Under the pieces are notes generated by a model. The model was not told where the DNA came from. It saw only the letters and a program-made list of their open reading frames with translations, and ran no database searches. This document shows positions 35,353-43,429 of a stretch of 64,000 bases of DNA, one piece after another. Position numbers and translations under genes: made by a program. The DNA lies in contig JACKNY010000002.1 of the NCBI GenBank assembly GCA_024234615.1, positions 310,001 through 374,000 on the forward strand, read 5' to 3'. The stretch's first letter is position 1. Each line of letters begins with the position of its first letter. The DNA is from Pseudomonadales bacterium (GTDB lineage: Bacteria; Pseudomonadota; Gammaproteobacteria; Pseudomonadales; IMCC2047).

Positions 35353-36713
35353 TCTTGTTCTCCTTCAGTAATGGCCGCCACAACATCTTCCATCTGTGCA
35401 CTTCGTGATCCTTTAACCAAGACGGTTGTATTTTTAGTCATAATCCTGCTGAGGGCTGCCACCAACTGCTCCTTGCTGCTGTATGCTGCGCCACGATCAC
35501 CAAATACAGACGCAGCCTGCGCGCTCAAATTGCCTATTGATAACAGTTGATCTATCCCTTGCGCCAGAGCATAGCGACCCGACTCAATATGTGCGTTGTG
35601 CGCCTGCTCGCCTAATTCAGCCATATCGCCCAACACGAGCACCTTACGACCGGTACAGCGGCTCAGCACGTCCACTGCCGCGCGTAACGATTCAGGGTTT
35701 GCGTTATAGGTATCATCAATCACCGTTGCCCCATGCAATCCATCCAAACGGGTTAGTCGTCCGGCCACCGGATAGGCAGCTTCCAAACCAGCCTTGATCT
35801 GTTGTAAATCCGCACCTAACGTCATTGCTGCTGCGCTGGCCGCCAAGGCGTTCGCAATACTGTGTTTACCCAAGTGATTCAGTTGAATACTGACCTCCCC
35901 CTGAGGAGAAACCAGATCAAACGCGAAGCAACCCTTGTCGTCCTCAATGACGTTACGCGCATAAAAATCAGCACCCGCAGTGTCATCAATACTGAAAGTG
36001 AGATGCTTGCGTTTACCTGCACGCTGAATCCATTTGTAGGCGTTAAGATCATCGCTATTGATAATCGCTGTGCCCTCAGCAGGTAAGCCATCAATAATTT
36101 CACCTTTAGCCTGGACGATATTACTAAGGCTGCCAAACCCCTCAATATGCGCTTCTGCCGCATTGGTGATGACGGCAACATCCGGTTTGACCAGCGCAAC
36201 CGTATAGGCAATTTCACCCACCGAACTGGCGCCGAGCTCCATTACCGCAAACTGATGCTCAGCTGATAGCTGCAGAAGGGTTAAAGGTACACCGATATCG
36301 TTATTAAAATTTCCTTTAGTCGCCAGCACCGACCCACATTGGCGTAAGATCGAAGCAGTCATTTCTTTTACCGTTGTTTTTCCCGTGCTACCAGTGACCG
36401 CAAAGATCTTGCCAGCAAAAACCTCACGATTCATGGCTGCGATTTGGCCAAGCGCCTCTCGCGTATCCGCTACCCGCAACTGAGGGAGCTGACTTTCCAC
36501 TGACTCGCTCACCAGTAGGGCTACCGCACCTTTTTCCGCCGCCAGACTTACAAATTGATGGCCGTTAAAATTAGGCCCCTTAATAGCAATGAACAAATCA
36601 CCGGCATTTAAGGTGCGGGTATCGATACTCAGACTGGAAAAGCTGGCATCCGCTTGACCTGGCACTGCGCCCAATCGACTACTCAGTTGCCTAAGTGTTA
36701 AGTTACGAATCAT
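35343..36713 (-). CDS. murF: UDP-N-acetylmuramoyl-tripeptide-D-alanyl-D-alanine ligase
   Basis: A 456-residue Mur ligase that adds the D-Ala-D-Ala dipeptide made by DdlB. It has FAVTGSTGKTTVKEM, ELGASSVGEIAYT and DTYNANPESL. The ATG overlaps the murE stop as ATGA. Confidence 0.97.
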   Translation of the reverse strand: MIRNLTLRQLSSRLGAVPGQADASFSSLSIDTRTLNAGDLFIAIKGPNFNGHQFVSLAAEKGAVALLVSESVESQLPQLRVADTREALGQIAAMNREVFAGKIFAVTGSTGKTTVKEMTASILRQCGSVLATKGNFNNDIGVPLTLLQLSAEHQFAVMELGASSVGEIAYTVALVKPDVAVITNAAEAHIEGFGSLSNIVQAKGEIIDGLPAEGTAIINSDDLNAYKWIQRAGKRKHLTFSIDDTAGADFYARNVIEDDKGCFAFDLVSPQGEVSIQLNHLGKHSIANALAASAAAMTLGADLQQIKAGLEAAYPVAGRLTRLDGLHGATVIDDTYNANPESLRAAVDVLSRCTGRKVLVLGDMAELGEQAHNAHIESGRYALAQGIDQLLSIGNLSAQAASVFGDRGAAYSSKEQLVAALSRIMTKNTTVLVKGSRSAQMEDVVAAITEGEQECS

Positions 36714-38233
36714 TTGCCGCGCGAAGCCTCTTCCATAGAGCGTTTTATGTTAAGCGCCTGCTTGACCTGTTCGGCATCGCTAAAAGCAATACGCGCACCC
36801 TTTACTTCCTGCCAATGCTCATGTCCTTTGCCGGCTACCAAGATCAAATCACGGCTATGCGCACTATGAATGGCCATCTGAATGGCGAGTGCACGGTCCA
36901 GTTCAAGTATGGTTTGTGCAGGTTTACGCAGGCCTGATTGGATATCCGCAATAATCTGCTGCGGAGCCTCGGTGCGCGGATTATCGTTCGTCAGTACCAG
37001 TTGATCCGCCAAGCGCTCAGCCACTTCTCCCATCATTGCTCGCTTACCCCGATCACGCTCTCCGCCGCAACCAAAAACACACCAAAGCTCTCCGCTACAA
37101 AGTTCTCGCAAACTCACCAACACCCTTTCTAAGGCATCCGGTGTATGTGCATAGTCGACGATCACCGTCGGTAGTCCGCCACCACCAAATCGCTCCATTC
37201 GTCCAGGCACGGTGCTTAAGTGCTTCACCGCTTCCAATACCCGTGGTAGCGAAATTCCTTGCGCACAAAGCACACCGATTACCGCCAGCAAATTCGACAG
37301 GTTAAAACGGCCTAATAACGAGCTGGTTAATATGCCTTCTCCCCAAGGGCTGTATAGGGTCGCGTAAATGCCTCGGGCGGAAAACTCCAGGTTGGATACT
37401 GTAATATCAGCATCCTGGCTTTCAACGCCATAGCGAAACAGCGCTATACGATCCGGCATTTTGTCGGCCAATTGGCGACCAAATTCATCATCAACATTCA
37501 CAATGGCGTGTTTGATGCCAGGTAGCAAAAAGAACTGCCGTTTACACTCGGCGTAGACGGCCATGCTACCGTGGTAATCCAAATGATCGCGACTCAGGTT
37601 AGTAAAGACAGCCGAATCAAAGTGAATACCATTTACTCGACCCTGTTCCATCCCATGCGACGACACTTCCAAAGCAACCGCTTTTAATTTCTGATCAACC
37701 ATATCCGCTAAAATACGCTGCATTGCTATAGCATCGGGCGTCGTGTTTTCAGTCTTATTGAGCGCCCCAACTAAACCGTACCCTAGGGTGCCAATTAAGC
37801 CACAGTCAATGCCGAGATAGGTCAGCGCTTTCGCAATAAATTGGCAGCAGGAGGTTTTACCATTGGTACCGGTAACGCCGATTACTTCTAGCTGCTTTGA
37901 CGGCTCGCTAAAAAACCGACCGGCAATCTTGCTAACATTTGCCTTTAATTCTTTCACACCAACCAGTGGAACTTTGCAATCGCCAATATCAACAAGCGTT
38001 TCAGCCTCAACCAGTACGGCGGACGCACCACGTTCGACAGCGCTTTCTATGTATTGCACGCCGTCATCCCGATACCCTTTTAACGCCACAAACAGGTCTC
38101 CCTTAACCACCTTACGGCTGTCGAGCTTTAGGTCAGACACACGACTTCCACGAGGCACTGGTGCGGCATCAATTCCCGATAATAAATTTGCGAGAGTGGC
38201 TCTACGTGCGGGTTGCTGTGAGAGGTTGCTCAT
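36710..38233 (-). CDS. murE: UDP-MurNAc-L-Ala-D-Glu-meso-diaminopimelate ligase
   Basis: A 507-residue Mur ligase. VTGTNGKTSCCQF is the ATP site. The DNPR motif in TNDNPRTEAP indicates specificity for meso-diaminopimelate, so the wall is the usual Gram-negative A1-gamma type. The ATG at 38233 lies 5 bases after the ftsI stop; a GTG at 38254, inside ftsI, would add seven residues. Neither has a strong ribosome binding site, so translation is probably coupled to ftsI. Confidence 0.96.
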   Translation of the reverse strand: MSNLSQQPARRATLANLLSGIDAAPVPRGSRVSDLKLDSRKVVKGDLFVALKGYRDDGVQYIESAVERGASAVLVEAETLVDIGDCKVPLVGVKELKANVSKIAGRFFSEPSKQLEVIGVTGTNGKTSCCQFIAKALTYLGIDCGLIGTLGYGLVGALNKTENTTPDAIAMQRILADMVDQKLKAVALEVSSHGMEQGRVNGIHFDSAVFTNLSRDHLDYHGSMAVYAECKRQFFLLPGIKHAIVNVDDEFGRQLADKMPDRIALFRYGVESQDADITVSNLEFSARGIYATLYSPWGEGILTSSLLGRFNLSNLLAVIGVLCAQGISLPRVLEAVKHLSTVPGRMERFGGGGLPTVIVDYAHTPDALERVLVSLRELCSGELWCVFGCGGERDRGKRAMMGEVAERLADQLVLTNDNPRTEAPQQIIADIQSGLRKPAQTILELDRALAIQMAIHSAHSRDLILVAGKGHEHWQEVKGARIAFSDAEQVKQALNIKRSMEEASRGK

Positions 38234-38238
38234 AACAT

Positions 38239-40011
38239 TCAACTTTTTTGCCACCCGGATTCAAAATCTGGCACATCCAGCCTAGGTTGCAATTGCCGGT
38301 GCGATTGCACAAAGGATTGATTATTGGAGGGCATTTGATCTGGCGACACATTAAGCAGACGCAATGCTCCGGCAACCACCCGTGCAAATACGGGCGCGGC
38401 CACTTCACCGCCGTAGTATTCGCTGCCACGAGGCTCGTCAATGAGAACTACCACCACAATTCTGGGATCAGAGACTGGCGCAACACCTGCAAAAACCCCT
38501 AGATATTTATCCTGCTGATAACCACCCTCGCTAAGTTTATGCACTGTTCCGGTTTTTCCTGCCACTCTATAAAAGGGCACTTGAGCACGCGTTCCGGTAC
38601 CACCTTTCTCAACCACCTTCTCCAACATGGCAACGACAGTCGCTGCCGTTCCTTGGTTCATCACGGGCTCGCCAGGCTCTGCTTCGGTGCGCTTTAATAA
38701 CGAGATAGATTTTAACTTCCCTTGATTCGCAAACACCGTATAGGCCTGAGCCAACTGCAAGGGTGTTACCGAGAGCCCATAACCGTATGATAAAGTCGCC
38801 AATTCGATATCGCGCCATTTGTCGTGGGAGGGCAGCAACCCGGAACGCTCGCCGGGGAACCCGCTACCGGTATCCTGACCAAAACGTAATTTGCTGAACA
38901 TGGATAAAACAATATCGGAATCCATTGATAGCGCAATTTTGCTAGCACCAACATTACTAGACTTGCTCAGTAGTGTACTTAGATCAATCACGCCGTAGTT
39001 GCGGTGATCACGAATGGTATTTCTGCCAACACGCAAATAACCCGGTGACGTGTCGATTTTGGAAAAGATGTCATAGCTACCCGATTCCACTGCTGCCGCG
39101 ACGGTCATCGGTTTTACGGTAGAACCCGGCTCAAACACATCGGTCAGCGCACGATTACGCAAATTAGTGTGATTGATAGTACTGCGATTATTTGGGTTAT
39201 AGGAAGGCTGATTAACCATGGCCAGCACTTCACCTGTTAATGCGTCTAACAACACCAGGGAGCCGGATTTAGCATTATGTTCGGTAACAGCGGCTTTGAG
39301 CTCCCGGTAGGCCAAATACTGTAAGCGCAAATCTATGCTCAAATGAATATTTTGCCCGGGCTTTTCCTCTTGCAAGGGTTGTAAGTCCTTAATCACGCGA
39401 CCATAGCGATCTTTCATCACTAACTTTTTACCGGCCACGCCCTTTAACCAATGATCATAGGCTAACTCAATGCCTTCCTGACCCATATCATCGATATCAG
39501 TGAAACCAACCAAATGCGCTGCCACTTCTCCGGCGGGGTAGTAACGTCGATACTCCTTTTCCGCTTTAACACCAGCCACTTCAAGTGCTAAAATTTTTTC
39601 CGCCGCCGCTGGTGGCAGATGTCTTTTTAGATAAACAAATCCTCGCTCCTCATTGCTTTCCAGGCGCTGTTTTAATTGTCGTTCAGTAAGCTCTAGCGGT
39701 TTCGCCAAACGTTTGACAGTCTGATCAATATCTTCTATTTCTTTAGGGTTAACCCAAATTGAAACCACTGGCGTACTTACCGCTAGCGGTTGATCATTAC
39801 GATCCAAAATCATACCGCGATAAGCAATAATTTTTTCGGTGCGTACCGACCGAGCTTCGCCCTGAGTATTCAGAAACACATGGCTGAGCACCTGCAAATC
39901 CACTACCCGCCAGACCATCAAGCCGAATACAGAGGACAGCAATCCGAGCGCAAACTTAAAGCGCCAAGGATATGCTTTAAGTTCCTGTTCTGGTCGTTTA
40001 ATTGGCTTCAC
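38239..40011 (-). CDS. ftsI: Septal peptidoglycan transpeptidase FtsI (PBP3)
   Basis: A 590-residue class B penicillin-binding protein with one N-terminal membrane anchor (about 20-38), a PBP dimer domain and a transpeptidase domain. Active-site motifs are STVK (297-300), SSN (351-353) and KTGT (486-489). It cross-links septal peptidoglycan with FtsW. The start is GTG at 40011, overlapping the ftsL stop by GTGA. Confidence 0.97.
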   Translation of the reverse strand: MKPIKRPEQELKAYPWRFKFALGLLSSVFGLMVWRVVDLQVLSHVFLNTQGEARSVRTEKIIAYRGMILDRNDQPLAVSTPVVSIWVNPKEIEDIDQTVKRLAKPLELTERQLKQRLESNEERGFVYLKRHLPPAAAEKILALEVAGVKAEKEYRRYYPAGEVAAHLVGFTDIDDMGQEGIELAYDHWLKGVAGKKLVMKDRYGRVIKDLQPLQEEKPGQNIHLSIDLRLQYLAYRELKAAVTEHNAKSGSLVLLDALTGEVLAMVNQPSYNPNNRSTINHTNLRNRALTDVFEPGSTVKPMTVAAAVESGSYDIFSKIDTSPGYLRVGRNTIRDHRNYGVIDLSTLLSKSSNVGASKIALSMDSDIVLSMFSKLRFGQDTGSGFPGERSGLLPSHDKWRDIELATLSYGYGLSVTPLQLAQAYTVFANQGKLKSISLLKRTEAEPGEPVMNQGTAATVVAMLEKVVEKGGTGTRAQVPFYRVAGKTGTVHKLSEGGYQQDKYLGVFAGVAPVSDPRIVVVVLIDEPRGSEYYGGEVAAPVFARVVAGALRLLNVSPDQMPSNNQSFVQSHRQLQPRLDVPDFESGWQKS

Positions 40012-40319
40012 TGTTGCACCATTATTATATCGGCAGTTTTAGGCGTTCGCATGCCCAAACCTTTGGTCGCAATACTTTCAATTCTGGCATAGGATGCTAA
40101 GGCACTTTCCTCTAGCAAAAGCTGACCCCACTCCGTTTCAAGATCATCCCGCATGCTCATTAATAATTGATAATCACCAAATGTCCGGCGATTAATATGA
40201 CTAACATAGATCACCGCCATCGCTGATATCAACACCAGCAACAGCAATACAAACTGCCATAATATGCGTCGCCAGACATTTGTTTTATTCTCCGTTTTCA
40301 GACGACCCATCGCCACCAT
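40008..40319 (-). CDS. ftsL: Cell division protein FtsL
   Basis: A 103-residue bitopic protein with a charged N-terminus, one membrane segment at about 20-42, and a periplasmic leucine-zipper-like coiled coil. The tail LESALASYARIESIATKGLGM-like pattern (EESALASYARIE, GLGMRTP) is typical. FtsL works with FtsB and FtsQ to activate FtsWI. The ATG follows the rsmH stop directly. Confidence 0.93.
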   Translation of the reverse strand: MVAMGRLKTENKTNVWRRILWQFVLLLLVLISAMAVIYVSHINRRTFGDYQLLMSMRDDLETEWGQLLLEESALASYARIESIATKGLGMRTPKTADIIMVQQ

Positions 40320-41252
40320 TTAGGCCACCTTTTCTGCGATGCGCATAATAGCGCTACGCGCTCTCACATTGGCTTGCACCTCAGCATCGCTGGCGCGCAC
40401 CGCTTTCCCAATGTGTCGTAATCTTTGCTTAATCTGGTCAGCCCGAATCGGTAAATACCTAGGTAAAGTAGGACCCTTTTCTTGATCTCTAATAAAGTGT
40501 TTTACCAAGCGATCCTCAAGTGAATGAAAACTAATAACTACCAGCCTGCCACCAACACTTAACAGTTCCAGCGCCTGCTCTAATACGTCTGTCAGATCTG
40601 CCAGTTCACGATTAATGTAAATTCGAATTGCCTGAAAGGCTCTGGTCGCCGGGTGTTTATGCTTTTCCCAAGCGGGATTGGCTGCCGTAACGATATCGGC
40701 TAAATGCTTAGTTGTTACAATGGGCTTACGCTGACGCTCTTCCACAATCGCCCGCGCCATTCTCTTTGCAAAACGCTCTTCACCAAAATCTTTTAGAATA
40801 CAGGCAATCTCTTGTTCACTAGCAACAGCGATCCAATCTGCCGCACTCATTCCCGCACTTGAATCCATTCGCATATCTAGTGGCCCATCCTGCGTAAAAC
40901 TGAAGCCTCGCGCCGGATCATCCAATTGTGGAGATGACACCCCTAAATCAAGCAACACGCCCGTTACAACACCTCCCAACTGGCGCTTTTCTGCCAACGC
41001 GCTCATCTCAGCAAAGGAACCATGCTCTATCATGACACGCTTATCCTGCCCAATATGCTGTTTAGCATGTGCAATTGCCTTCGGATCTTTATCGATGACC
41101 AGTAAGCATCCAGAGGAAGCTAAGCGCTTCAAAATAGCCATCGCATGCCCTCCCCGCCCATAGGTGCCATCCACATAACAACCCTTGGGATCAGTCACCA
41201 AAGCCTCTACCGCTTCATTCAATAAAACTGTCTCGTGCTGAACGACACCCAT
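40320..41252 (-). CDS. rsmH: 16S rRNA (cytosine-1402-N4)-methyltransferase RsmH
   Basis: A 310-residue SAM-dependent methyltransferase (formerly MraW). DGTYGRGGHAMAIL is the SAM motif, and DLGVSSPQLDDPARGFSF and SFHSLEDRLVKHF are family signatures. Together with RsmI, encoded just beyond rnpB, it modifies C1402 of 16S rRNA. It follows mraZ by 30 bases. Confidence 0.97.
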   Translation of the reverse strand: MGVVQHETVLLNEAVEALVTDPKGCYVDGTYGRGGHAMAILKRLASSGCLLVIDKDPKAIAHAKQHIGQDKRVMIEHGSFAEMSALAEKRQLGGVVTGVLLDLGVSSPQLDDPARGFSFTQDGPLDMRMDSSAGMSAADWIAVASEQEIACILKDFGEERFAKRMARAIVEERQRKPIVTTKHLADIVTAANPAWEKHKHPATRAFQAIRIYINRELADLTDVLEQALELLSVGGRLVVISFHSLEDRLVKHFIRDQEKGPTLPRYLPIRADQIKQRLRHIGKAVRASDAEVQANVRARSAIMRIAEKVA

Positions 41253-41282
41253 TAAATCCAGTATTTCCTTAACTTAGAAACG

Positions 41283-41738
41283 CTACAAAGAAAGCGCTTG
41301 AAATTCAGCTGGCAACTGCCCTAACCCGTTCGTTTTATCATGATAAATTTCGTTACACTTGTTCCAACACTCCTCACTCCATAACTCGAACTTATTGCCC
41401 TGCCCAATCAAGACTGCCTTTTTCTCAAGATTGGCATATTCGCGCAGTGGCGGTGTGAGCAGTAAACGGCCGCTACTATCAAGATCAATGTCCGTAGCGT
41501 GCCCTATGAGTAAACGCTGAATTCTTCGTGCTGCTGGATTAAAGCTTGGCAAAGCCTCTATTTTTCTTTGAATGTCTTCCCATTCAGGTAGCGGGTAAAT
41601 CAACAAACAACGCTCTTCCGTATCAATAGTCACCACCATGCGCCCGCCACAACTCTCATCCAAACGCCCACGATAGCGCGTCGGCACCGCTATACGGCCC
41701 TTGCTATCTAGGTTGATGCTAGTTACGCCACGCAACAC
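41283..41738 (-). CDS. mraZ: Transcriptional regulator MraZ
   Basis: A 151-residue protein with two SpoVT-AbrB-type repeats (NLDSKGRIAVPTRYR at 9-23 and LDSSGRLLLTPPLREY further on). MraZ binds repeats upstream of its own gene and, in E. coli, represses the dcw operon. Such repeats are present at 41768-41802. The start is GTG at 41738 with a strong GGAGGGG ribosome binding site. Confidence 0.97.
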   Translation of the reverse strand: MLRGVTSINLDSKGRIAVPTRYRGRLDESCGGRMVVTIDTEERCLLIYPLPEWEDIQRKIEALPSFNPAARRIQRLLIGHATDIDLDSSGRLLLTPPLREYANLEKKAVLIGQGNKFELWSEECWNKCNEIYHDKTNGLGQLPAEFQALSL

Positions 41739-41767
41739 AGAGACCCCTCCAAATTGTTATAGGAAAC

Positions 41768-41802
41768 TCCATAAATTTCCACTTTTTTCCACTTTTACCC
41801 AC
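41768..41802 (-). promoter_or_regulatory. Four MraZ-binding repeats
   Basis: On the minus strand four boxes GTGGG, GTGGA, GTGGA and ATGGA occur at 41798-41802, 41788-41792, 41778-41782 and 41768-41772, exactly 10 bases apart. MraZ is known to bind TGGGN-type repeats separated by five bases. They lie just downstream of the dcw promoter, within the predicted leader of mraZ, so binding would block initiation or early elongation. Confidence 0.85.
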
Positions 41803-41810
41803 TAAATGAC

Positions 41811-41840
41811 ACTATAGAAATCGACACCCCCCTTTGTCAA
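41811..41840 (-). promoter_or_regulatory. Sigma70 promoter of the dcw cluster
   Basis: On the minus strand a perfect TTGACA (41835-41840) is followed by 18 bases and TATAGT (41811-41816). The predicted start of transcription is near 41804, immediately before the MraZ repeats and about 66 bases from the mraZ GTG. It is probably the main promoter for mraZ to lpxC. Confidence 0.85.
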
Positions 41841-42001
41841 CCAGGATCGCACCGCAAAAAAGAATGATTTGCCCTTAAAACACAATAGGTTACGTGATAG
41901 TTATGGCTAACTGTGAGAGCACAAGGAGAGGAAGGATCAGTAAAACAGGATGGTAAATATAGAACTTAATGTAAATTCTACTTCATTAGACTTTTTTTGA
42001 A

Positions 42002-42038
42002 TAAAAATAATCTCTTTATTCGATAACTTATAAAAGAG
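42002..42038 (-). terminator. Terminator of rnpB
   Basis: On the minus strand CTCTTTTAT pairs with ATAAAGAG (one bulge) over a 10-base loop, followed by ATTATTTTTATT. The stem shares its first bases with the 3' strand of helix P1 of the RNase P RNA. Confidence 0.6.
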
Positions 42039-42432
42039 TCAGCCTATAAGCCGGGTTCTGTCGTGGACAGTCATTCATCTAGGGTATGCGTCACCACATA
42101 CCTCAAGCAACCTACCCGAATCCGGCGCGGACCACGCCAATGGATTCCTATTTGGTCTTGCTCCGAGTGGGGTTTACCTTGCCACGGAATGTTGCCACCC
42201 GCGCGGTGCGCTCTTACCGCACCATTTCACCCTTACCCACCAAAGGGGGCAGACTTGATTGATTTAGAGGTTGCAGCTAATCAATCAAGTCTGCCCCCTT
42301 TGAAAGGCGGTATATTTTCTGCTGCACTTTCCGTAGGCTCACGCCTCCCAGGGATTACCTGGCACTCTGTCCTGTGGAGCCCGGACTTTCCTCCTGACTA
42401 TGAATAGCCAGGCGACTGTCCAGCCAACTCTC
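42034..42432 (-). ncRNA. rnpB: RNase P RNA, bacterial type A
   Basis: About 399 bases on the minus strand encode the catalytic RNA that matures tRNA 5' ends. Recognisable parts are the helix P1 5' strand AGAGTTGGCT and its partner AGGCTGACTCT at the 3' end, the core GAGGAAAGTCCGGGCTC (42377-42393), GGTAAGGGTGAAA followed by GTGCGGTAAGAGCGCACCG, and the terminal ACAGAACCCGGCTTATAGGCT-like block (read in two parts, ACAGAACCCGGC and TTATAGGC, 42040-42060). A 62-base palindrome at 42241-42302 occupies helix P12. Location between mraZ and rsmI is the same as in Pseudomonas. Ends are estimated from pairing and could be off by a few bases. Confidence 0.95.
42241..42302. repeat. 62-base palindrome inserted in helix P12 of rnpB
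   Basis: Two perfect 24-base arms (42241-42264 and 42279-42302, beginning CAAAGGGGGCAGACTTGA and its complement) enclose a 14-base loop. It sits exactly where helix P12, a tip known to vary in length, is found in E. coli RNase P RNA, on a CCGCC/GGTGG base. Perfect long arms and a G5/C5 run are unlike an evolved RNA helix and resemble a mobile palindromic element. No second copy was noticed in this window. Confidence 0.9.
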
Positions 42433-42438
42433 CCGTGT

Positions 42439-42467
42439 AGAATATACACAATTGTTTCGCTCTACAA
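42439..42467 (-). promoter_or_regulatory. Sigma70 promoter of rnpB
   Basis: On the minus strand TTGTAG (42462-42467) is followed by 17 bases and TATTCT (42439-42444). The predicted start, 7 bases downstream, coincides with the 5' end of helix P1 near 42432, which supports both calls. Confidence 0.65.
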
Positions 42468-42478
42468 CAACGGCAACG

Positions 42479-43315
42479 CTATTCCTCCTTTAACGCCAGG
42501 GCGCGGGAGTAAATATCGTTTTTATGGCGTCCTGTAATTTTTGCCGTCAATAAGGCGGCTTGTTTTAGGGGCAGCTCATCTAATAGCAATCTCAGGATGC
42601 GTTCCATTTCCACCTCATCCTGATCTGTAATTTGGTTATCCGCCGCTTTAATGAGGATGACCATTTCCCCTTTTTGCTGGTTCATATCTGCCCGCAACCA
42701 AAGCAACAGCTTATCCAAGCTACTTTCATAAATAGTTTCGTACGTTTTGGTAAGTTCACGTGCCAGTACGACAATCCGCTCACCCCCCAACTGCTCAATC
42801 ATATCCGTAACGCTTGCTAATATCCGATGCGGTGACTCATAGAGAATGACCGTCCTATATTCGCTCTTCAGTTGTAACAAGCGGTTCTGTCTGGCTTTAC
42901 TTTTAGCAGGCAAAAACCCCTCAAAAACAAACCGGTCAGAAGGAAGTCCGGATGCGCATAACGCTGTGATTAAGGCGCTTGGCCCAGGTATTGGTATGAC
43001 AGTTATGCCCTGCTCGCGAACTGCTTTCACTAATTGATAACCAGGGTCCGATATGAGCGGTGTTCCGGCATCTGATATAAGGGCTATCCTTTTACCCTGC
43101 TTAAGTTGATCCAATAACCACGGCAGCTGACTATTCTCATTATGTTCGTGATAAGCCTGTAAGGCTGTGCTTATGCCAAAGTGCTGCAACAACCTGCCAC
43201 TGTGGCGAGTATCTTCAGCAGCAATGATGTCGACCATTTTAAGCGTTTCGAGCGCCCTCGCACTCATATCACCCAAATTACCAATGGGTGTCGCCACCAC
43301 ATACAGCTCGCTCAT
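42479..43315 (-). CDS. rsmI: 16S rRNA (cytidine-1402-2'-O)-methyltransferase RsmI
   Basis: A 278-residue SAM-dependent tetrapyrrole-methylase-fold enzyme. It methylates the ribose of C1402, complementing RsmH. YVVATPIGNLGDMS at the N-terminus, AAEDTRHSGRLL, ALISDAGTPLISDPG and VPIPGPSALITAL-like blocks (IPIPGPSALITAL) are all diagnostic. It diverges from lpoA across a 114-base gap. Confidence 0.97.
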   Translation of the reverse strand: MSELYVVATPIGNLGDMSARALETLKMVDIIAAEDTRHSGRLLQHFGISTALQAYHEHNENSQLPWLLDQLKQGKRIALISDAGTPLISDPGYQLVKAVREQGITVIPIPGPSALITALCASGLPSDRFVFEGFLPAKSKARQNRLLQLKSEYRTVILYESPHRILASVTDMIEQLGGERIVVLARELTKTYETIYESSLDKLLLWLRADMNQQKGEMVILIKAADNQITDQDEVEMERILRLLLDELPLKQAALLTAKITGRHKNDIYSRALALKEE

Positions 43316-43429
43316 GTAGTAAACCCCTCATTCATTTTTAGCCTGCTCTATTATTGGCGTTACCGGGTTTCTCTAGGTTAAACTACCGCCTTTCAAGAAG
43401 CTCTCACGGTCGACAAACAACTCTTACCT

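Noticed and set aside
42063..42407. 114-codon plus-strand ORF across rnpB
   Set aside because: It is antisense to the RNase P RNA core and includes the palindrome; this is a familiar false gene.
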